The notes below the pieces were generated by a model, which was not told the origin of the DNA, searched no databases, and worked only from the letters and a program-made list of their open reading frames with translations. From Actinomycetes bacterium (GTDB lineage Bacteria; Actinomycetota; Acidimicrobiia; Acidimicrobiales; Microtrichaceae): a stretch of DNA of 9,916 bases. A program made the translations under genes and the position numbers. The first letter of the stretch is position 1; each line of letters starts with the position of its first letter. The stretch is from assembly GCA_023434535.1 (NCBI GenBank), contig JAEYSR010000271.1, forward strand, positions 1 to 9,916, in the 5' to 3' direction. Of this stretch, positions 6,390-9,916 are shown one piece after another.

Positions 6390-6814
6390 CTCTCACCCTC
6401 GGCCAGCATCTCGTCGTCCTCCGCGAACTCCGTCGGCTCGAGCTCGTCGGGCTCGTCCTCGATCGACTCGTCCTGGGTGGCCGCGACCCGGCGGTCGTGG
6501 ATGTCGTCCTCGACCTCGTCGTTGCCGTCGATCGTCCACGACCGGTAGGCGATGGCCAGGAGGATCGACACGATGCCGAAGCCGATGACGATGGCGGTCA
6601 GCACGAGCGCCTGGGGGACGGGGTCCGACGGCGTGCCGTCCCGGCCGATGATCGGAGCGGTGCCGGCGTCGCCGCCGACGGCGACGATCAGCAGGTTGAT
6701 CGCGTTCCCGAGCATGCCCACGCCGAGGATGATCCGGGTCAGCGAGCGGTGCAGCATCAGGTACACCCCGACCGACCCCAGCACCCCGATCAGCCCGGCC
6801 ATGGCCAGCGTCAC
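6386..6814 (-). CDS. mnhC: Mrp-type Na+/H+ antiporter subunit C with acidic C-terminal tail
   Basis: This NuoK-like subunit of the Mrp antiporter has 142 residues. Three membrane helices lie at about 3-21, 27-47 and 70-90, with the conserved segments IILGVGMLGNAINLL (28-42) and QALVLTAIVIGFG (68-80), the latter carrying the family's conserved Thr at 73. Typical MnhC proteins end soon after the third helix. Here a 47-residue hydrophilic tail (96-142) follows, with about 22 Asp or Glu residues. The GTG at 6814 overlaps the mnhB stop as GTGA and has GGAGG seven bases upstream; an in-frame ATG lies four codons further on. The tail could bind cations or a partner near the membrane, but no function is known to me. 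Confidence 0.94.
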   Translation of the reverse strand: MTLAMAGLIGVLGSVGVYLMLHRSLTRIILGVGMLGNAINLLIVAVGGDAGTAPIIGRDGTPSDPVPQALVLTAIVIGFGIVSILLAIAYRSWTIDGNDEVEDDIHDRRVAATQDESIEDEPDELEPTEFAEDDEMLAEGER

Positions 6815-7308
6815 GATCCGACCTCCGACTGCTCGGTGTCGGACCCGTCAGGTGCGGCGATCACCTCGGCCGTGCTGCGGGTGGCTTCGGCGTCGGCCCG
6901 CACGAAGGTCATGAGGATCGCCATCACCACGCCCACCACCAGGATGTGCACGCCGATGTCGAAGATGGCGGCGCTCACGGTGTGCACCTCGCCGATCAGC
7001 GGCACGTGCACGTCCCAGAGCTGGCTGTCCATGACGTTCAGCCCGAACGCGAGAGGTGCGGTGGTGGTGACGACGGCGAGGCCCAGACCACCCGCGACGA
7101 GCCAGACCGGATCGAGCCGGAGCCGGTCGACGCCGTCGAGCCCCTCGGCCAGGTACCGCAGCACGACCGCCGCGCCCATGATGAGGCCGCCGGCGAACCC
7201 GCCGCCGGGGGCGTTGTGGCCGCGGAAGGTCACGTAGATCGAGACCATGAGCAGCACCGGGGTCAGCGCCCGGGCGCTGACCGAGAGGATCACCGATCGG
7301 CGCATCAC
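6811..7308 (-). CDS. mnhB: Mrp-type Na+/H+ antiporter subunit B
   Basis: This 165-residue membrane subunit of the Mrp antiporter carries the strong MnhB signature GHNAPGGGFAGGL (30-42) and the segment FDIGVHILVVG (116-126). Four hydrophobic segments are visible at about 13-27, 37-52, 68-88 and 112-135. The remaining C-terminus (about 138-165) is a polar tail ending in an Asp/Glu/Ser-rich stretch. The start is either the GTG at 7308, which overlaps the mnhA stop by four bases and sits seven bases from GGAGG, or the next codon, ATG at 7305, ten bases from the same site. I chose the GTG on spacing and on the overlap pattern of the rest of the operon. Confidence 0.94.
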   Translation of the reverse strand: MMRRSVILSVSARALTPVLLMVSIYVTFRGHNAPGGGFAGGLIMGAAVVLRYLAEGLDGVDRLRLDPVWLVAGGLGLAVVTTTAPLAFGLNVMDSQLWDVHVPLIGEVHTVSAAIFDIGVHILVVGVVMAILMTFVRADAEATRSTAEVIAAPDGSDTEQSEVGS

Positions 7309-9701
7309 GACGAGGCCTCCGGCTCGAGGTCGGGCAGCGACGGTGCGGACGGGTCCGACTCGAGGTCGGTGCCGTCGGCCAGGTGTCGACGTCGCTGCTC
7401 GCGACGGGCCACCCCGACGATGTTGATGACGCCGATCGCGGCGACGGCGAGGACCGTGATCTCGCCCTGGGTGTCGAAGCCCCGGAAGTCGACCAGCGTG
7501 ACGTTGACGACGTTGCGCCCGCCCGCCTCTGCGAGCGACCGGTCGAGGTACTCCTCGCCGACCGAGGGCGCGGTCCGCGCCGCGGGCACGATGATCGCCA
7601 CGGCGGCGAACGCCGCGCCGACGGCGATGGCGACGGCGGCACGCACCCACCTCGGGGCCCATGCCGGGGCGTCCGCGAAGCGGTCGGGCAGGCGGGCGAA
7701 GACCAGGAGGAAGATGACGATCGTGAGGCTCTCGATCAGGAACTGGGTGATCGCCAGATCGGGTGCGCCGCGGATCAGGAAGATGACGGCGAGGCCGTAG
7801 CCGGTGCCGCCCGTCAGCACGGCGGCGGTGAAGCGCCGCTTGGCGGTCAGGACCGAGAGGCCGACCGCAGCGGTCAGCGCGGCGGCGCTGACCTCGAGGA
7901 CCGACGAGCCGAGCGGCCACTCCGAGAAGGCCCCGAACCCGTCGGTCAGCAGCATCCAGCCGACGATCGCGAGCAGGGTGGAGAACACGATGCACAGGTA
8001 GAGGGGGAGCGACCCGCTCTGCGTGACGGCGGTGACCCGTCGTGCGCCGGACAGCAGCCCGTCGTAGATGCGGGCGTACGCGATCTCGCCGATGCCCCGA
8101 CGGGGCTCGGCGCCCCGCTCCCGACGGACGAGCACGACCCCGACGACGGCGCCCACGGTGATGATCGAGGCGGACAGCAGGAGCGGGGTGCCGAACCCGG
8201 CCCAGAGCGCGAGGTGTCCCTCGACCTCCTCGCCCGCAGGCAGGAGCGAGGCGGTCACGTGCTCGAAGAACGGGGCGATGGCCGAGGCCGCCAGCCCGAA
8301 GCCGAGCGACAGGGTCGCCAGCAGCGCGGGGGCCGCGACGAAGAGGATCCGGGGCCGGTGCACGTGGGACGGATCGATCGCCGGCTCTCCTCCCTCGATG
8401 CCCGGAGCCCGGTTCCCGAACATCTCCCAGGTGATGCGCAGCGTGTAGGCCACGGTGAGCACCGAGCCGACCGACACGCCGACGAGCGCCAGGGTCCCGG
8501 TCCAGCCGACCCCGGCATGCAGCAGCGACTCCAGGCCGCCCTCCTTGGTGACGTAGCCGAACGTCGGCGGCAGTGCGGCCATCGACGCCGCGGCCACGAA
8601 CGCGGTGGCGGCCACCACGGGGAGGCGTTCCATGAGGCCCTGCAGGCGGCGCATGTCCCGGGTGTGGGCCTGGTGGTCGACGATGCCGATGACCAGGAAC
8701 AGGGCGCACTTGTAGAGGGCGTGGGCGCAGAGCATGGCGACGCCGGCCATGGTCGTCGCCGGAGTGCCGATGCTCAGCAGGACCATCAGGAGGCCGAGCT
8801 GGCTGACGGTGCCGTGGGCGAGCGCCAGCTTGGCGTCCTGCTGGCTGAGCGCCCGCACGCCGCCGAGCAGCAGGGTGATCACGCCGATCGTCACGCACAA
8901 CGGCCGCCAGATGCCCACATCGGCGAAGGTCGGCGCGAACCGGGCGACCACGACGAGGCCGGCCTTCACCATGGTGGCCGAGTGCAGGTAGGCGGAGACG
9001 GGTGTGGGCGCGGCCATCGCCCCGGGGAGCCAGAACTGGAACGGGAACTGCGCCGACTTCGTGAACGCTCCCATGAGGACGAGAACGAGCGCGACCGCCA
9101 CGACGGTGCCGGTCGGGGCGACCTCCAGGAGCCCCGAGATGGTCCACTCGCCCGACTGCTGGGCCAGGAGCACGAGCCCGGCGAACATGGCGAGGCCACC
9201 GCTGGTGGTCACGAGCAGGGCCCGGGTCGCGGCGGTGCGAGCCGAGGCGTTGGCGTCGTCGAAGCCGATCAGGAAGAACGACGTGATCGACGTCAGCTCC
9301 CAGAAGACGAACAGCGTGAGGAGCCCGTCGGAGAGGACCAGTCCGAGCATCGCCCCGGCGAAGCCGACGAGGAGGCCGATGACCCGCCCGACCCTCGGCT
9401 CGTGGTCGAAGTAGGACCACGAGTACAGGAACACCAGCGTGCCGACTCCGCTGACCAGCAGGCCCATGAACAGGCCGAAGCCGTCGAGGCGCAGCACCAG
9501 GTCCAGGCCCAGCTGCGGCACCCACGTCGCCGTCTGGTCGATCACCTCGCCGTCGAGCACGGCGGGGGCCTGGATCACCAACCACGTGAACGTCGCCACC
9601 GTGGGAACGACTGCGACGAGGATGGCGGATCGCCGGATCGACCGTCCGGGGGCCAGGCAGACCACCGCTGCTGCCAGGTGGAGGAGCAGGAGCGCGGTCA
9701 T
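7305..9701 (-). CDS. mnhA: Mrp-type Na+/H+ antiporter subunit A
   Basis: This is the largest Mrp subunit (798 residues, normal for full-length MrpA) and a main ion-translocating protein. The N-terminal part is NuoL-like: Glu135 in FVFWELTSITSFFLIGF, Lys215 in AFTKSAQFPFQFWLP, His240 and Lys246 in LHSATMVKAG, Lys291 in QQDAKLALAH, Lys331 in LYKCALF and Lys386 in VTKEGG. The C-terminal part holds the MrpA-specific module seen as DUF4040, with GAPDLAITQFLIESLTIV (645-662) carrying Asp648 and Glu657. It continues with VNVTLVDFRGFDTQGEITV (732-750) and a final helix. Subunit A is thus the long form with these domains attached, as in seven-gene Mrp operons. The ATG at 9701 opens directly into a hydrophobic helix. 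Unlike the six downstream genes, it has no visible Shine-Dalgarno sequence. Confidence 0.97.
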   Translation of the reverse strand: MTALLLLHLAAAVVCLAPGRSIRRSAILVAVVPTVATFTWLVIQAPAVLDGEVIDQTATWVPQLGLDLVLRLDGFGLFMGLLVSGVGTLVFLYSWSYFDHEPRVGRVIGLLVGFAGAMLGLVLSDGLLTLFVFWELTSITSFFLIGFDDANASARTAATRALLVTTSGGLAMFAGLVLLAQQSGEWTISGLLEVAPTGTVVAVALVLVLMGAFTKSAQFPFQFWLPGAMAAPTPVSAYLHSATMVKAGLVVVARFAPTFADVGIWRPLCVTIGVITLLLGGVRALSQQDAKLALAHGTVSQLGLLMVLLSIGTPATTMAGVAMLCAHALYKCALFLVIGIVDHQAHTRDMRRLQGLMERLPVVAATAFVAAASMAALPPTFGYVTKEGGLESLLHAGVGWTGTLALVGVSVGSVLTVAYTLRITWEMFGNRAPGIEGGEPAIDPSHVHRPRILFVAAPALLATLSLGFGLAASAIAPFFEHVTASLLPAGEEVEGHLALWAGFGTPLLLSASIITVGAVVGVVLVRRERGAEPRRGIGEIAYARIYDGLLSGARRVTAVTQSGSLPLYLCIVFSTLLAIVGWMLLTDGFGAFSEWPLGSSVLEVSAAALTAAVGLSVLTAKRRFTAAVLTGGTGYGLAVIFLIRGAPDLAITQFLIESLTIVIFLLVFARLPDRFADAPAWAPRWVRAAVAIAVGAAFAAVAIIVPAARTAPSVGEEYLDRSLAEAGGRNVVNVTLVDFRGFDTQGEITVLAVAAIGVINIVGVARREQRRRHLADGTDLESDPSAPSLPDLEPEASS

Positions 9702-9775
9702 GTGGTCGTCACGGATGAGGTGTCCGTGCGCACCGCCGATTGCGCACCCTTCGAGAGCGGCACCACAGTACAGCG
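9702..9775. promoter_or_regulatory. Divergent intergenic region with 8-base direct repeats
   Basis: This 74-base gap lies between mnhA (leftward) and the partial rightward gene, so promoters for both are expected here or inside the neighbouring coding ends. TGCGCACC occurs at 9727-9734 and 9741-9748, 14 bases apart, and the first copy overlaps the perfect palindrome GTGCGCAC (9726-9733). A weak extended -10-like TGTACTGT is readable on the minus strand around 9764-9771, but no -35 is convincing. The exact promoter is not resolved. Confidence 0.4.
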
Positions 9776-9916
9776 GTGAACAGCTCCCCCGATCCAGCCG
9801 GCAGCGGACGACCCTCCGGCCTCCCGTACCCGGCAGATCCGCCCGTCATTCGCGACGACCTGCCCGATCGCGGGGCCGGAGCGCCGGCGTCCTGGGGCAA
9901 GCGCGCCGGCGCTCGA
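9776..9916 (+). CDS. Partial divergent gene, possible RDD-family membrane protein
   Basis: An open frame starts at GTG 9776 and runs 47 codons to the window edge without a stop, so the gene is incomplete. The visible protein starts with a Pro/Gly/Asp-rich, probably disordered stretch (about residues 1-37) and ends with APASWGKRAGAR. This last segment resembles the start of the first helix region of RDD-family proteins, which typically begins with a Trp-x-x-Arg-x-x-Ala pattern after a disordered leader. RDD proteins are small multi-helix membrane proteins, some linked to Na+/H+ exchange. The frame stays open upstream to a TTG at 9740, an alternative start. No clear Shine-Dalgarno sequence precedes either. 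The family call rests on about ten residues and is tentative. Confidence 0.45.
   Translation, partial: MNSSPDPAGSGRPSGLPYPADPPVIRDDLPDRGAGAPASWGKRAGAR

Noticed and set aside
4932..6548. A 538-codon plus-strand open frame opposite mnhD and mnhC
   Set aside because: It is the antisense shadow of mnhD with a highly polar, compositionally biased product.
7383..9779. A 798-codon plus-strand open frame opposite mnhA
   Set aside because: It is antisense to a clear MrpA. Its product is rich in Arg, Gly, Asp, Glu and His with no hydrophobic helices or known motifs, as expected from the opposite strand of a GC-rich membrane protein gene.

Overview
The window is a very GC-rich bacterial segment with strong G/C bias at third codon positions, long open frames in all phases and frequent GTG starts. 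This fits a high-GC actinobacterium. The style of the acyl-CoA ligase and of the two-component genes would suit the Acidimicrobiia or a relative, but that placement is only an impression. No RNA gene, CRISPR array, insertion sequence or phage gene was found.

Layout from right to left, because almost everything is on the minus strand. At 9701-3756 there is a complete seven-gene Mrp (Mnh) cation/proton antiporter operon in the order A-B-C-D-E-F-G. All six internal junctions are short start/stop overlaps of the GTGA or ATGA type, and each downstream gene has a purine-rich Shine-Dalgarno sequence lying inside the preceding gene. After mnhG comes a 121-base gap holding an exact 21-base tandem repeat that overlaps the end of mnhG. 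Next is a 580-residue AMP-forming acyl-CoA synthetase (3634-1892). After a further 80 bases come a compact KdpD-type sensor histidine kinase (1811-774) and a KdpE-type response regulator (713-21). On the far right, a divergent plus-strand gene starts at about 9776 and runs off the window; its visible end resembles the start of RDD-family membrane proteins.

How the genes may work together: the Mrp complex is a multi-subunit secondary antiporter that exports Na+ (in some cases K+) in exchange for H+, supporting pH and salt homeostasis. KdpDE-type systems sense K+ or osmotic status. A shortened KdpD/KdpE pair on the same strand as a full mrp operon therefore makes a plausible ion-homeostasis neighbourhood, but regulation of mrp by this pair is inference. 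The acyl-CoA ligase between them has no obvious link to ion transport and may be an independent unit.

The genes belong to known families. The less ordinary points are the 21-base repeat array whose third unit supplies the mnhG stop codon, the strongly acidic tail on MnhC, the kinase that lacks the KdpD and Usp input domains, and several small repeats and palindromes in the gaps.
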